A DNA stretch of 64,000 nt from Maribacter vaceletii (GCF_003634105.1 NZ_RBIQ01000009.1:124001-188000); one strand, 5' to 3'; numbered from the stretch's first letter, positions 12,566-21,952 are shown. A program made the numbers and translations. The notes: a model not told the origin generated them from the sequence alone.

Positions 12566-14002
12566 CTATACTAAAGCTTTTGTAACTCTCTTTTTCACCA
12601 AATAATCATCCAAAGCATACGTAGAACAATCTACTCCTATACCACTATTCTTAACACCTCCATGAGGTAAGTAAATATCATACTTAACACCATTTAACTG
12701 CACTTCACCAAACTCTAAACCGTTGGCAAAAAACTGTAATGTTTCTTCATTTTTAGAAAACACATAAGAAGCTAAGCCAGCATCAGTATTATTTGACAAC
12801 TGTAACGCCTCTTCTTGAGTTTTAAACGTTGTAACCATAGCCACTGGTCCGAAAATTTCATGCTGAAAAATTTCAGCATTCTGATCTTCGAGTACAACTA
12901 AAGTTGGCTCATAATAATGCCCAACTCTATCCATTATATTACCCCCAGTAATTACTTTTCCTCCTTGCTCAATTGCCTTTTTAACAATCCCATCTACCTT
13001 AGTTACTGACGCAGCATTTGCCAAAGGTCCCATATCTGGTTTATTCTCTCTTCCAAATCCGATTTTAGCATTTTCGAACTTCTTCTTAATACCTTTTACA
13101 AATTCCTCCATCACAGATTCGTGTACATAAAATCTATTTGGAGCAACACATATTTGTCCGGTATTTCCAATTTTTAATGCAGCTCCAATGTTAATAGCCA
13201 ACTCCATATCTGCATCTGCATTAACAATAAAGGGCGCATTACCACCACACTCCATACTGTATCTTTTAATAGAAGTTCTACTGCTTTGCTCTATTAACTT
13301 TTGAGCAGTTTCCGTAGAACCTATCATTGTAATTAACCTTGGAATTTTACTCTCACATAGAGGAATACCAACATTTTCTCTTTTTCCTGAAATAACAGTA
13401 ACTACACCTTTTGGAAAATTAATCTCGTGACACAGCTCTCCAATTATGTGTGCAGAAAGAGGAGAAAATTCCGATGCCTTTAAAATAATACTACAACCAG
13501 CCGCTAATGCAGGCCCAAGCTTAAATCCAAGATTTAATAACGGAAAATTGTATGCTAAAAAAGCTACCGCAACACCAAGAGGCTGTGAGACCATTTTATG
13601 TTCATGCGTACCTTCTTTATCTTCTATTCCAATATCTGTACGTTTTACAATTTCTTCTGAATAATACTGTAAAGAATTGGTAATACTAGTAAGGTCTTCC
13701 TCGCTACCCTCCCAAGTTTTACCCATTTCATGCATAATACTATTACGAAGTAAATCGCTATTTTCAATAATTTTATTTCGCAATTTATCAATCCACTCTA
13801 ATCTTACTTTAATAGGTAGTTTAGACCAAGACTCAAAACCCTCTTGCGCTGTAATTAATGCTCTTTCTGTATCTTCCAGAGTAGCCGAAGGAATTGTGGC
13901 TACTTCTTTTTCTGTTGCTGGAGAAATAACTGTAAACGTTTCTCCGTTAGAAGCATTTACAAGCTCCCCATTTATATATAATTTCTTGTTTCCGAATTCC
14001 AT
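12566..14002 (-). CDS. NAD(P)-dependent aldehyde dehydrogenase
   Basis: This 478-residue enzyme has the standard ALDH build and length. Catalytic Cys285 lies in NTGQICVAPNR and the general base Glu251 in MECGGNAPF. Asn152 in YNFPLLN forms the oxyanion hole, and the Rossmann dinucleotide site includes ITMIGSTETAQKL. It most resembles the succinate-semialdehyde / alpha-ketoglutarate-semialdehyde / lactaldehyde dehydrogenase group. Placed 3 bases after the enolase-superfamily gene, it either oxidises the incoming aldehyde sugar (as 3,6-anhydrogalactose dehydrogenase does) or the aldehyde released by the aldolase. Sequence alone does not decide between these. Confidence 0.92.
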   Translation of the reverse strand: MEFGNKKLYINGELVNASNGETFTVISPATEKEVATIPSATLEDTERALITAQEGFESWSKLPIKVRLEWIDKLRNKIIENSDLLRNSIMHEMGKTWEGSEEDLTSITNSLQYYSEEIVKRTDIGIEDKEGTHEHKMVSQPLGVAVAFLAYNFPLLNLGFKLGPALAAGCSIILKASEFSPLSAHIIGELCHEINFPKGVVTVISGKRENVGIPLCESKIPRLITMIGSTETAQKLIEQSSRTSIKRYSMECGGNAPFIVNADADMELAINIGAALKIGNTGQICVAPNRFYVHESVMEEFVKGIKKKFENAKIGFGRENKPDMGPLANAASVTKVDGIVKKAIEQGGKVITGGNIMDRVGHYYEPTLVVLEDQNAEIFQHEIFGPVAMVTTFKTQEEALQLSNNTDAGLASYVFSKNEETLQFFANGLEFGEVQLNGVKYDIYLPHGGVKNSGIGVDCSTYALDDYLVKKRVTKALV

Positions 14003-14005
14003 TTT

Positions 14006-15154
14006 TTAACTTTTTAAAACATATTCACTGCATGCATACTTATGCAAAGCATCTTCATTTAAAGTAAAACCAAGTCCTGGTTTATCAGATATCTTTATTA
14101 CCCCTTTATCAAAGACCATATCACTAGTTGTAAGCTCATCTCGTAAGCCATTTTCCGTTCTATCATGTTCTATATAACACTCTGGAGACCTTAATCTTCC
14201 AGGCATACAATCTATATTACTTATGAAATGTAGTGCTGCAGAAAAAGCAATACCTGTACCCCATGTATGAGGCACTACTTCTACACCATAAACAGTAGCT
14301 AATGTTGCTATACGTTTAGCCTCTGTAAGACCTCCTGTAGAACATATATCTGGCTGCGCTATATCTACACTTTTAGATTGTAATAATGTTTGAAATCCAA
14401 AACGAAGATACTCGCACTCTCCTCCAGAAATTGGAATGTTTGTTTTTTCTCTTAGTTCTGCATATTGGTTATAATATTCTGGTGAAATTGGTTCCTCAAA
14501 CCAAGAAATATCATATTTCTCTACTGCTTGTGCTAATTGCACTGCCTCGCGTAAATTATATGCATGGTTAGCATCTATCATTAATTTTACCTTAGGCCCA
14601 ATAGCTTCTCTAATTTGTTTTACATTTTCTATATCTTCCTCTATAGTTAAACCAACCTTCATCTTCATGGCTTTATAACCCATATCTGCATAACCTTTAG
14701 CCTCTTTAGCTAATTTATGGGGCATGTTCCCTCCATGAGTAAAATACATTCCTGTTGCGTATGGCACTATAGTATCTCTTTTTTTTCCTCCTAAAAGTAA
14801 ATGAACTGGCTGTTCTAGAATTTTACCTTTTAAATCCCACAATGCTACATCTATAGCACTTATTGCAGACACAAGCACACCTCTTCTTGCAAAATCTAAC
14901 GTTCTCCTATACATAGTACTCCATATAGTTTCTGTTTCCAAAGCATTTTGCCCAACTACATATGGTGTTAAGTGCTCAATTCCCGCTTTTATTAAACCTG
15001 CAGGACCATAGCCCTCTCCATAACCAACATGCCCCGTAGTACTTGTTACCTTAACAATACATATTCTTCTTTCCGAATATTCCCATTGCGAAAAGTAAAA
15101 ACTCTCTTTTAACTTATCTGCAAGAATAAAACTCTCTATAGATTTTATTTTCAT
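14006..15154 (-). CDS. Enolase-superfamily (MR/MLE) sugar-acid dehydratase or cycloisomerase
   Basis: This 382-residue enzyme belongs to the mandelate racemase/muconate lactonizing group. The catalytic set is complete: the K164-M-K166 pair in KAMKMKVG, and metal ligands Asp194 (LMIDANHAY), Glu220 (WFEEPISP) and Glu246 (GGECEY). The Asp269/His296 dyad lies in QPDICSTGG and VVPHTWGTG. Such enzymes remove a proton alpha to a carboxylate, as in galactonate, rhamnonate and fuconate dehydratases, or open 3,6-anhydrogalactonate to 2-keto-3-deoxygalactonate. It feeds naturally into the aldolase two genes downstream. The substrate remains open; the linked GH129-like gene tilts it toward anhydrogalactonate. 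Confidence 0.9.
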   Translation of the reverse strand: MKIKSIESFILADKLKESFYFSQWEYSERRICIVKVTSTTGHVGYGEGYGPAGLIKAGIEHLTPYVVGQNALETETIWSTMYRRTLDFARRGVLVSAISAIDVALWDLKGKILEQPVHLLLGGKKRDTIVPYATGMYFTHGGNMPHKLAKEAKGYADMGYKAMKMKVGLTIEEDIENVKQIREAIGPKVKLMIDANHAYNLREAVQLAQAVEKYDISWFEEPISPEYYNQYAELREKTNIPISGGECEYLRFGFQTLLQSKSVDIAQPDICSTGGLTEAKRIATLATVYGVEVVPHTWGTGIAFSAALHFISNIDCMPGRLRSPECYIEHDRTENGLRDELTTSDMVFDKGVIKISDKPGLGFTLNEDALHKYACSEYVLKS

Positions 15155-15190
15155 GTTTATATTTATATAAAATGATTCTTATTACCTTGT

Positions 15191-16225
15191 TTAAACTACA
15201 CTATTTGAATATCCTAAGACTACAGTTGCTACTATTAAAACAGCTAGACCAGCTATTAACCAACTAAAAGCTTTTGATGCTCCAGCCCATTCTTTATTTA
15301 AATAAGCCCATATATTACTTACCACTAAAGATACTCCTAGCAAAATTGGCCAACCTATTACCGGCCCCATTTTACCCATTAATGTAGCGCCCTGCCCATA
15401 AACTCCTAAAGCTCCAAACCACAACAAACTAGCACCAATTGCCCACGCATATGCTTTTCCTGAATTAGGAACCGAAAAAGAGTTCCAAGTTTTATTTTTA
15501 GTTAGTAAAAAAATTGCATAACCAGCATTCATAATAAAGCCTCCAAACAAAACAACAACCCAAATAGCTAAACTACTATTTCGAGAAATTGCTCCTGCAG
15601 CTTCTGCCGCAACACCTACTGGTTGCGCACCAACAAAGCCCAAATTTAAAAATGCAGATAAAATCCCACTAAGCACAGCAATAATTAAACCCATTTTCAA
15701 GTTTACTTTTACACCTTTACCTTCTTCCGTGTTAGCTACCTTATCTCTTTGTATTCCTGCATATGCCGTGATTGCTACTCCAATTAACATTATAAACACT
15801 CCTAATATCACATAAGGAAAAGCTGGAAGTGAAGACGCATTTTCTAATTGAAAAAAAGGAATTAATCCGCCCACAGCAGAACAAACTCCCATTACAATAC
15901 CATACGTTAAAGATATTCCTATATATGGTATACTTTTTCCAAACATTATACCCCCTATACCCCAAAGTAAACCAAAAAACATACCTACTAATAAAACACT
16001 AATAGGTGTATTAAATATTACATTAAACAAATCCGGAACAACTATTAACGCCCAAACCAATGGGACCAAAACCATAGCTACTGTAGCATGAACTAACCAC
16101 CAAGCTTCCCATTTAAGAGGTGCCATAAATTTCATTCCAAGTCCAAAAGAACCTTGAAAAATACTAGCTATTAAAACTATAACTAAAGGTATAAATGCAA
16201 ATTCCATAATAAATTGTGTTTCCAC
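15191..16225 (-). CDS. RhaT-family sugar:proton symporter
   Basis: This 344-residue inner membrane protein has about ten hydrophobic helices and matches the L-rhamnose:H+ symporter family (drug/metabolite transporter superfamily). Characteristic segments are the N-terminal ASIFQGSFGLGMKFMAPLKWEAWW split around helix 1, GLLWGIGGIMFGKSIPYIGIS, and the C-terminal GWPILLGVSLVVSNIWAYLNKEW. Length equals E. coli RhaT. RhaT imports L-rhamnose, but relatives sit in other marine sugar loci, so it may carry the monosaccharide freed by the GH enzymes, for example anhydrogalactose. It lies 36 bases upstream of the enolase-superfamily gene in one operon. Confidence 0.88.
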   Translation of the reverse strand: METQFIMEFAFIPLVIVLIASIFQGSFGLGMKFMAPLKWEAWWLVHATVAMVLVPLVWALIVVPDLFNVIFNTPISVLLVGMFFGLLWGIGGIMFGKSIPYIGISLTYGIVMGVCSAVGGLIPFFQLENASSLPAFPYVILGVFIMLIGVAITAYAGIQRDKVANTEEGKGVKVNLKMGLIIAVLSGILSAFLNLGFVGAQPVGVAAEAAGAISRNSSLAIWVVVLFGGFIMNAGYAIFLLTKNKTWNSFSVPNSGKAYAWAIGASLLWFGALGVYGQGATLMGKMGPVIGWPILLGVSLVVSNIWAYLNKEWAGASKAFSWLIAGLAVLIVATVVLGYSNSVV

Positions 16226-16313
16226 AAATTAACTAAAAGAAGATAAAAAATAACGGTTCTAATTTATCCTGACCTTACATTATTTTAACCTATATAAATC
16301 TAACTAAAACACA

Positions 16314-17621
16314 TTATATACTTTTAATAAAATATATAATAACAACCATTATTCCTCCCGAAAAAGCTACTATTGCCGTTAAAAGACTTAGTGATTTAAG
16401 TAATTTAGATACTCCTACATTATGCACTTCTTTAAATAACCAAAAAAAACTGCTATTCACATGAACAACTCCTAAAGAGCCTGCTCCTATTGCTGCAGCT
16501 GTTAATTCTGGATAAAAAGCTCCAGAACTTATTAAAGGCGCCACAATTGAGGATGTTGTTATTAATGAAACCGTAATGGAACCGGTTACTGTTGTAAATA
16601 AGAAACTTAGCAAAAAAGGAATTATAACCGTTAATACCGTTAAGTTTCCACCACCAACTTCTGTAAATAGTGAATTTACTATTTCTGTATCTTTTATCAC
16701 CTGCCCAAATGCGCCTCCTACTCCTGTAATTAAAATGACTATTGCACATTTTGCCCCAGATTCATTGAAATAGTTATTTAATTCGGATGCAAAATTTTTC
16801 ATAGGCATTAATGGTAGTGCTAAAACTACTCCAATCATTAATGCCCAAACAGGGTTACTAACAAAAGCAATGAATGGGTTGGAGGTAGAAAAAATTGCAC
16901 CTAAAGACATACATAATAAAGGCACAAGTAATGATGCGTAGGGCAAAACTTTTTTAAAGCCTTTAATTTCTATTTTATTTTCAATTACATCTTCATTAGG
17001 TTTTTTAATAACAGTACTAAAACTTTGAGTATTTATTTTTACCCATATTAAACCTCCAACAATAGCCGCAATAGCAACTACAACATTTAAAGGTATTATT
17101 TTACCAACTTGTAAATTAAGAATAGATGCAACTGCTAATGGACCAGGTGTTGGCGGTATTAAAGCATGAGCCACTGTTAAACTCATAGTTAAAGACAGAC
17201 CCAAAACTAAAACAGAATGTCCAGATTTTCTTGATAAGACTAATATTGTAGGAAGTAATGTTAAATAAGCAACATCCATAAATACAGGTATCCCTATTAA
17301 AAAACCAATAACCGCCATAGATAATGGCAAGTATTTTACTCCAAATAAATTAATTATACTATTTGCTATGATATCTGCCCCACCTGTTTTAGCTAATATT
17401 TCACCTAATAGTGTACCAAATAAGATAACTAAACCAATCCATTTTAAAGTATTCCCAAAACCACTTAACAAACTTTCAGTTACGACACCAACTGTACTAC
17501 CTGTTGCTAACCCTAATAGCAAACCAGAAACTAATAGTGCAGGTATAGGATGCACTTTAAATACCGTAACCGCAACAATAAGTAAAACAATACAAGAGAT
17601 TAAAGCAACTAAACCTAACAT
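16314..17621 (-). CDS. GntP-family gluconate:proton symporter
   Basis: This 435-residue, highly hydrophobic protein spans the membrane about 12 times and matches the GntP/GntT gluconate permease family in length and motifs. These include KVHPIPALLVSGLLLGLATG at the start, the HALIPPTPGP loop in the middle, and VNSSFFWLFKEVHNVGV near the end. Members import gluconate, idonate, glycerate and related hydroxy acids. It is the most upstream gene of the leftward catabolic operon, 88 bases before the RhaT gene. With the MFS carrier it gives the locus two acid carriers, fitting an oxidised-sugar pathway. Confidence 0.92.
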   Translation of the reverse strand: MLGLVALISCIVLLIVAVTVFKVHPIPALLVSGLLLGLATGSTVGVVTESLLSGFGNTLKWIGLVILFGTLLGEILAKTGGADIIANSIINLFGVKYLPLSMAVIGFLIGIPVFMDVAYLTLLPTILVLSRKSGHSVLVLGLSLTMSLTVAHALIPPTPGPLAVASILNLQVGKIIPLNVVVAIAAIVGGLIWVKINTQSFSTVIKKPNEDVIENKIEIKGFKKVLPYASLLVPLLCMSLGAIFSTSNPFIAFVSNPVWALMIGVVLALPLMPMKNFASELNNYFNESGAKCAIVILITGVGGAFGQVIKDTEIVNSLFTEVGGGNLTVLTVIIPFLLSFLFTTVTGSITVSLITTSSIVAPLISSGAFYPELTAAAIGAGSLGVVHVNSSFFWLFKEVHNVGVSKLLKSLSLLTAIVAFSGGIMVVIIYFIKSI

Positions 17622-17795
17622 AAAATATATTTTAAAAAAAGGAACAATAAACTAAATTAGTACAGGGTAAACCTCAAAGTATTTAAATTTTAAGTCCCTA
17701 GTAGAAATCAAAACTATTAATTTAACAAATAGTTACTTATAAATAAGATACCTCACGATAGCACTATTTTACCAAAGAAATTCATTAAAACACAA

Positions 17796-18680
17796 TTAAG
17801 CTACTACCTGGTCTTTCTTATATTTCTCCATATACTCAGATGGGGTTACATTCATTAAGCCCTTAAATTGTCTATTAAAATTGGTAAGTGTATTAAATCC
17901 AGATTGGTAACATATTGTAGATATTTGCAACTCCCCTTCTATTAATAATTTGCAAGCATGACGCAAACGTATTTCATTAAGGTATTGGGTAAAAGACTTA
18001 TGTGTTCTTTTCTTAAAATAACGACAAAAAGCATTTGGTGTCATATAAGCTATAGATGCTACTTTCTCTAATTCAATTTTCTTTTCAAAGTTTTCTGTTA
18101 AATACAAAATAACTCTAGCCATTCTCTCTTTTTCATTCTTATTAAATGTATTTGTAATAACTTCAGAGCATAGCGGCTCATAGTTTTCGCTTATAGATAA
18201 AATATCTAAAACATTTAATAATCCAATTACACTAGACAAACCATTACTGCCTACTAAACCAACCATATAGCTATGCACCAAGTAAGTAACAGCCTTAGAA
18301 AACTTAAGTCCTCTATCTGCTTTTTGGAATAACTGTTGCAATCTTTTTGACTCTGTTAAATTTAAAAAAGCATCTCCTAAAAAACTTTTTTCAAACTTTA
18401 CAACAATAAGATCCACAACTCCTGTTACATTTTCATCTTCATAATATTCTTTATGATTTTTAAACAGGTGTGGCACATTACTACCAATGAGATATAATTC
18501 TCCCGGACCAAAATTACCAATTGAATTTCCTACATAACGAGTTCCTGTACTTTTCATAAAGTATATTAATTCTAACTCCTTATGAAAATGCCAATCTTGC
18601 TCAATACAGGGTAATGTATCTTGCCTTGCCAAAAAAGAATTTTCTGGTTTTCTTTCTGTCTGTTTGTATGTTAATTTCAT
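17796..18680 (-). CDS. AraC-family transcriptional regulator with cupin sensor
   Basis: This cytoplasmic regulator is 294 residues from the ATG at 18678-18680. I prefer that start because it leads directly into MKLTYKQTERKPENSF and the cupin; an upstream ATG at 18725 adds 15 unlikely residues. The N-terminal sugar-binding cupin shows DWHFHKELELIYFM (around residue 30). The C-terminal ~100 residues contain two helix-turn-helix motifs: LEKVASIAYMTPNAFCRYFKK and ISTICYQSGFNTLTNFNRQFK, with the usual TPSEY ending. It lies just upstream of the GntP-RhaT-dehydratase operon on the same strand and is the likely sugar-responsive activator of that operon, as AraC proteins are in many sugar loci. Confidence 0.92.
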   Translation of the reverse strand: MKLTYKQTERKPENSFLARQDTLPCIEQDWHFHKELELIYFMKSTGTRYVGNSIGNFGPGELYLIGSNVPHLFKNHKEYYEDENVTGVVDLIVVKFEKSFLGDAFLNLTESKRLQQLFQKADRGLKFSKAVTYLVHSYMVGLVGSNGLSSVIGLLNVLDILSISENYEPLCSEVITNTFNKNEKERMARVILYLTENFEKKIELEKVASIAYMTPNAFCRYFKKRTHKSFTQYLNEIRLRHACKLLIEGELQISTICYQSGFNTLTNFNRQFKGLMNVTPSEYMEKYKKDQVVA

Positions 18681-18851
18681 AGTTAATATTGTATTAGTGT
18701 ACTTTACACATGAAAAAAAATGCATAAAGCATCTTTAAATCTACAAAAATTACCAAAAAAACAACAAAAAATACATAAACATGATAAAATAGTGCTAGTG
18801 TAAAAAAGCCAATAAATACTCATTTACCAAGGGGAAAGAGTATTTTTTTAA

Positions 18852-19910
18852 CTATTCTACTAAAAACTTATAAATACAAACAGAAGAATATGTATCATTT
18901 GGATTTAAAATAGTGGAAGGAAATTTTGGTTGGTTAGGAGAATCTGGATAATGTTGTGTTTCTAAGCAAACAGCCCCTCTTTTTAAATAAGGTTTACCAC
19001 ATTTACCAACTACAGATCCATCTAAAAAGTTTGAGGTATATAATTGCATTCCAGGTTCATTAGTATAAACTTCCATTACTCTTCCTGAAACAGGTTCTAC
19101 AACTCTTGCAGCAAATGAAATTCCTTCAGTATTCTTTTTAGAAGAATCTACTATAAAATTATGATCATAACCATTCCCTAAAGTTAATTGCTCATGAGAA
19201 TTATTTATTTCTTTTCCAATTTCTTTAGGGGTAGTAAAATCAAAAGGAGTTCCTTTTACATTTACTAATTCTCCCGTAGGAACTTGATTTTCATTTAATG
19301 CAGTAAATGTATTTGAATTAAGGGTTAACACATGATCTAGCACATCTCCTACTCCCTCCCCTTTTAGATTAAAAAAGGAATGGTTTGTAAGATTTATTGG
19401 CGTTGCTTTATCTGTTGTTGCTTTATATTCAATTTTTAATTCATTAGCATCTGTTAACTTATAAGTTACAGTAACATCTAAATTACCAGGATACCCCTCC
19501 TCCATATCTGGAGAAGTTCTTGAAAATTCTACTGCATTTGAACCTATACTATTAGTTTTCCATATAACGTCATTAAAACCAGTTACTCCTCCGTGTAAAT
19601 GATTCTCTCCATTATTTTTAACTAAAGTATATTCATTACCATTTAAACTAAATTTTCCATTTGCAATTCTATTTCCATATCGTCCTATTACAGCCCCAAA
19701 ATAACCTCCTTTTGGCTCAGTATACTCATGTAAAGAAGAAAAACCTAAAACTACATCCAAAAAATTACCATCTTTATCTGGAACATATAAAGCTACAAGG
19801 CGTTGTCCATAGTTTGTAAAAACAGCTTCCAAACCATTTTTATTTTTAAGCCTATATAAACCAATTTCTTCTCCATTTATAACATCCTTAAAACTATCCT
19901 CTTTAATCAT
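18852..19910 (-). CDS. galM: Aldose 1-epimerase (mutarotase)
   Basis: This 352-residue protein of the galactose mutarotase family interconverts alpha and beta anomers of aldoses. Family motifs: FTNYGQRLVALYVPDKDGNFLDVVLGF, GRYGNRIANGKF, NGENHLHGG, INLTNHSFFNL, and the C-terminal CLETQHYPDSPNQPKFPS with its catalytic Glu. As read, it starts at ATG 19908-19910 without a signal peptide and would be cytoplasmic. However, a 35-codon lipoprotein-leader ORF overlaps its start by two bases (shared 19908-19909), and one extra A in the run at 19914-19920 would fuse the two. Many Bacteroidota mutarotases are lipoproteins, so the true product may be the fusion. It follows the LacI/galM intergenic region. 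Confidence 0.92.
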   Translation of the reverse strand: MIKEDSFKDVINGEEIGLYRLKNKNGLEAVFTNYGQRLVALYVPDKDGNFLDVVLGFSSLHEYTEPKGGYFGAVIGRYGNRIANGKFSLNGNEYTLVKNNGENHLHGGVTGFNDVIWKTNSIGSNAVEFSRTSPDMEEGYPGNLDVTVTYKLTDANELKIEYKATTDKATPINLTNHSFFNLKGEGVGDVLDHVLTLNSNTFTALNENQVPTGELVNVKGTPFDFTTPKEIGKEINNSHEQLTLGNGYDHNFIVDSSKKNTEGISFAARVVEPVSGRVMEVYTNEPGMQLYTSNFLDGSVVGKCGKPYLKRGAVCLETQHYPDSPNQPKFPSTILNPNDTYSSVCIYKFLVE

Positions 19911-20014
19911 ATGTTTTTTTCTTTAGCAACTTTTTTCACTTTATTATCTTGCTTACATTGCATAAATAAAAAAGTAGAAGCTAAAATAACACCTAAACAC
20001 TTTATACTATTCAT
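19907..20014 (-). pseudogene. Lipoprotein signal peptide ORF split from galM
   Basis: This short ORF (35 codons, too short for standard gene finding) encodes a Met start, a hydrophobic stretch and a lipobox ending LFMQC (Cys20), then a Lys-rich spacer typical of flavobacterial lipoproteins. Its TGA shares the TG of the galM ATG (ATATGATT). Immediately before lies an A7 run on the coding strand. With A8 the frame reads on through HMIKEDSF directly into galM. The simplest view is one lipoprotein mutarotase gene interrupted by a homopolymer frame error, real or from sequencing. An independent tiny lipoprotein coupled to galM is less likely. Confidence 0.6.
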
Positions 20015-20173
20015 TCCTAAAAATTAATTTTTCTAGATTGTTTAAAAATAACAAAAAGTATAGTATTACTGTTAATATTGCTATAATTTAATAGGTTTAA
20101 CCTACGCTAATAAATGCAACTTCCTTTTTTAAATCCTATTTTTACACTAATAATTTAGTCATACGCTTAAAAC
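20015..20173. other. Divergent promoter region between galM and the LacI-type gene
   Basis: Gene-free stretch between two divergently transcribed genes, presumably holding both promoters and the operator of the LacI-type regulator. I saw no perfect TAnnTTTG box. TAATTTAG near 20150 is a weak candidate for the rightward gene. Confidence 0.35.
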
Positions 20174-21205
20174 ATGGGAATAAAACAAATTGCAAAGCTC
20201 GCAAATGTATCTATTGGAACAGTAGACCGTGTTATTCATAAAAGACCTGGTGTTTCTAAAGAAACAGAAAAAAAGATTCTTAAAATTATAGAAGAAACGG
20301 GATACACAAAAAACACTACTGCTAGCAGGCTTAAGCTAGCATCTATAAAAAAGATAAAATTTGCAGTTTTATTACCTGAAACAAAAAAAGAATGGAACTA
20401 TTGGAAGTTGCCAATACAAGGCATTAATAACGCTGTTAGTGAATTAAAAGAAATGGGAGTTGCGGTAGATTTTTTACATTTTAAGGACTCTAAAACCTAT
20501 AGCAAAGAAATAGACGCTATTTTTTTAAAAGAATATAATGCTATTATTACAGTACCCTTTTTTAAAACAGAAAGTAATATTCTATTACAAAAAGCTGCTA
20601 AAAAACAAACCTCTGTTGTTTTTTTAGATACCGAGATAGACTTAGAAAATAATGCTCATTTTATTAGACAAAACTCCCGTCAGGCAGGCAAGGTTGCTGG
20701 CAGATTGCTTTATGGACTTGTTGGCACGGATGGAGAATACCTTATTATAAATAAACAAAACGACAAAGGCACTTTAGTAAACAATACGCAAAGAGAAGAA
20801 GGGTTTAAAGAATTTCTAAAAACTGTTCACTACAAAAAAGAAATCCTTTCTAAATCTTATTATTTAAAAAATGATTTTAAATTAAGCTCTGAGCTAATTA
20901 CCTGGCTAAAAACAAAAACTCCAAAAGGAATTTTTGTTACAAACTCTAAGTCTCATATTCTAGTAAAAGCTTTAAAAAAAGAAGGCATTACCAACATACA
21001 AATAATTGGGTTCGATTTAAATGAAGATAATATTAGCTGCTTAAAAAATGAAGAAATAAATTTCTTAATTAATCAGCAACCTATATTACAAGGATATATG
21101 GCTATTAAAAACTTATTTAACCATATTGCCAAGCAAGAAACTTTAAAAACAAATTACAATATTCCTATAGATATTATCCTAAAAGAAAACCTATTAACTT
21201 CTTAG
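20174..21205 (+). CDS. LacI-family transcriptional regulator
   Basis: This 343-residue regulator starts with a canonical LacI helix-turn-helix (MGIKQIAKLANVSIGTVDRVIHKRPGVSKETEKKIL) and the hinge region ETGYTKNTTASRL. A periplasmic-binding-protein-like sugar domain follows from about residue 60. The VDRVIHKRPGV form and the C-terminal layout are shared with the Bacteroidota substrate-binding LacI regulators. It is transcribed away from galM and the catabolic operon and probably represses or activates them in response to a sugar. It marks the right edge of the polysaccharide locus, since tRNA-Leu follows. Confidence 0.92.
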   Translation: MGIKQIAKLANVSIGTVDRVIHKRPGVSKETEKKILKIIEETGYTKNTTASRLKLASIKKIKFAVLLPETKKEWNYWKLPIQGINNAVSELKEMGVAVDFLHFKDSKTYSKEIDAIFLKEYNAIITVPFFKTESNILLQKAAKKQTSVVFLDTEIDLENNAHFIRQNSRQAGKVAGRLLYGLVGTDGEYLIINKQNDKGTLVNNTQREEGFKEFLKTVHYKKEILSKSYYLKNDFKLSSELITWLKTKTPKGIFVTNSKSHILVKALKKEGITNIQIIGFDLNEDNISCLKNEEINFLINQQPILQGYMAIKNLFNHIAKQETLKTNYNIPIDIILKENLLTS

Positions 21206-21247
21206 AAACAAAACTCTAATTTAATTTTTAGTTCCCCTCTAGCTTTA

Positions 21248-21255
21248 TATATTTG
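21248..21255 (+). promoter_or_regulatory. -7 promoter box (TATATTTG) of tRNA-Leu
   Basis: A perfect match to the Bacteroidota -7 consensus TAnnTTTG, 14 bases before the tRNA 5' end. No clear TTTG lies at -33; only a T-rich stretch near 21225-21230. Confidence 0.65.
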
Positions 21256-21269
21256 CGCTTTATTGTATT

Positions 21270-21353
21270 GCCCACGTGGCGGAATTGGTAGACGTGCTAC
21301 CTTGAGGGGGTAGTGTTCTTATGGACGTGCTGGTTCGACTCCAGTCGTGGGCA
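21270..21353 (+). tRNA. tRNA-Leu (GAG)
   Basis: An 84-base type II tRNA. The acceptor stem GCCCACG pairs with CGTGGGC, followed by discriminator A; CCA is not encoded. The D-arm contains AATTGGTAGAC. The anticodon stem CTACC/GGTAG holds loop TTGAGGG, giving anticodon GAG (reads CTC/CTT). A long variable arm follows, then the T-arm with TTCGACTCC. I saw no integrase or partial tRNA copy nearby, so it does not appear to be an occupied integration site. Confidence 0.95.
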
Positions 21354-21354
21354 C

Positions 21355-21389
21355 AAAACGCTTTTTTACTAGGTATAAAAGCGTTTTTT
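21355..21389. terminator. Bidirectional terminator between tRNA-Leu and tlpA-like gene
   Basis: AAAACGCTTTT (21355-21365) pairs with AAAAGCGTTTT (21377-21387), with T-runs on both strands. It ends the tRNA transcript rightward and the thioredoxin transcript leftward, overlapping the latter's stop codon. Confidence 0.85.
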
Positions 21390-21951
21390 ATTCTTCAACA
21401 ATAAGACCTTCTATTAATTTTCTAGTTTTTTCACTATTCCAATCTGCAGCTCCAGTTTTAGCTACTACAATTTCTCCTTTCTTATTAATTATATAAGTTG
21501 TTGGTATTTTATTGGACAAAAAAGCTATAGGAGCCTTAGATTGCTCATAATACACAGGAAAAGTAAAATTATTTTTTTGAAGATAAGTACTTACTTTTTC
21601 AGGTTCATCTTGTGCTATAAATATGAAAACAACCTCTTTAGTATAAGTTGCATATAATTCTTGTAAACTTGGCATTTCTGCTACGCAAGGGGGACACCAA
21701 GTAGCCCAAACATTTATTAATACTACCTTACCCTGTGTATCCCTTAAATTTATATGTTCCAATTTAGAAGTACGTAGCTCCCAATTATAATCTTTAATTA
21801 CAACCTGCTCTTTTACATCTAACACAGACGGACTAAAAGAAAGCAGCCTATTCACATATACTTTAATAGAAAAACCTAAAGGAGTAAATAATAAAATAAC
21901 TAGTAACGCAACAAACAGTATATTACCAATTAGATTCTTGTTTATTTTCAT
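21388..21951 (-). CDS. TlpA-like membrane-anchored thioredoxin
   Basis: This 187-residue protein has one N-terminal membrane helix (about residues 8-27) and a periplasmic thioredoxin domain of the TlpA/ResA type. The active site is intact: VWATWCPPCVAEMP with Cys86 and Cys89. The later cis-Pro segment KIPTTYIINKKGEIV is normal. Such proteins reduce disulfides in the periplasm, for example during cytochrome maturation; no partner gene here fixes the target. It follows, 1 base apart, a paralogue of almost the same length that lacks the first cysteine. Confidence 0.9.
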   Translation of the reverse strand: MKINKNLIGNILFVALLVILLFTPLGFSIKVYVNRLLSFSPSVLDVKEQVVIKDYNWELRTSKLEHINLRDTQGKVVLINVWATWCPPCVAEMPSLQELYATYTKEVVFIFIAQDEPEKVSTYLQKNNFTFPVYYEQSKAPIAFLSNKIPTTYIINKKGEIVVAKTGAADWNSEKTRKLIEGLIVEE

Positions 21952-21952
21952 C

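Noticed and set aside
21270-21353. tRNA-Leu as an integration site
   Set aside because: No integrase gene and no repeat of the tRNA 3' end were seen downstream; the next genes are ordinary thioredoxins ended by a shared terminator.
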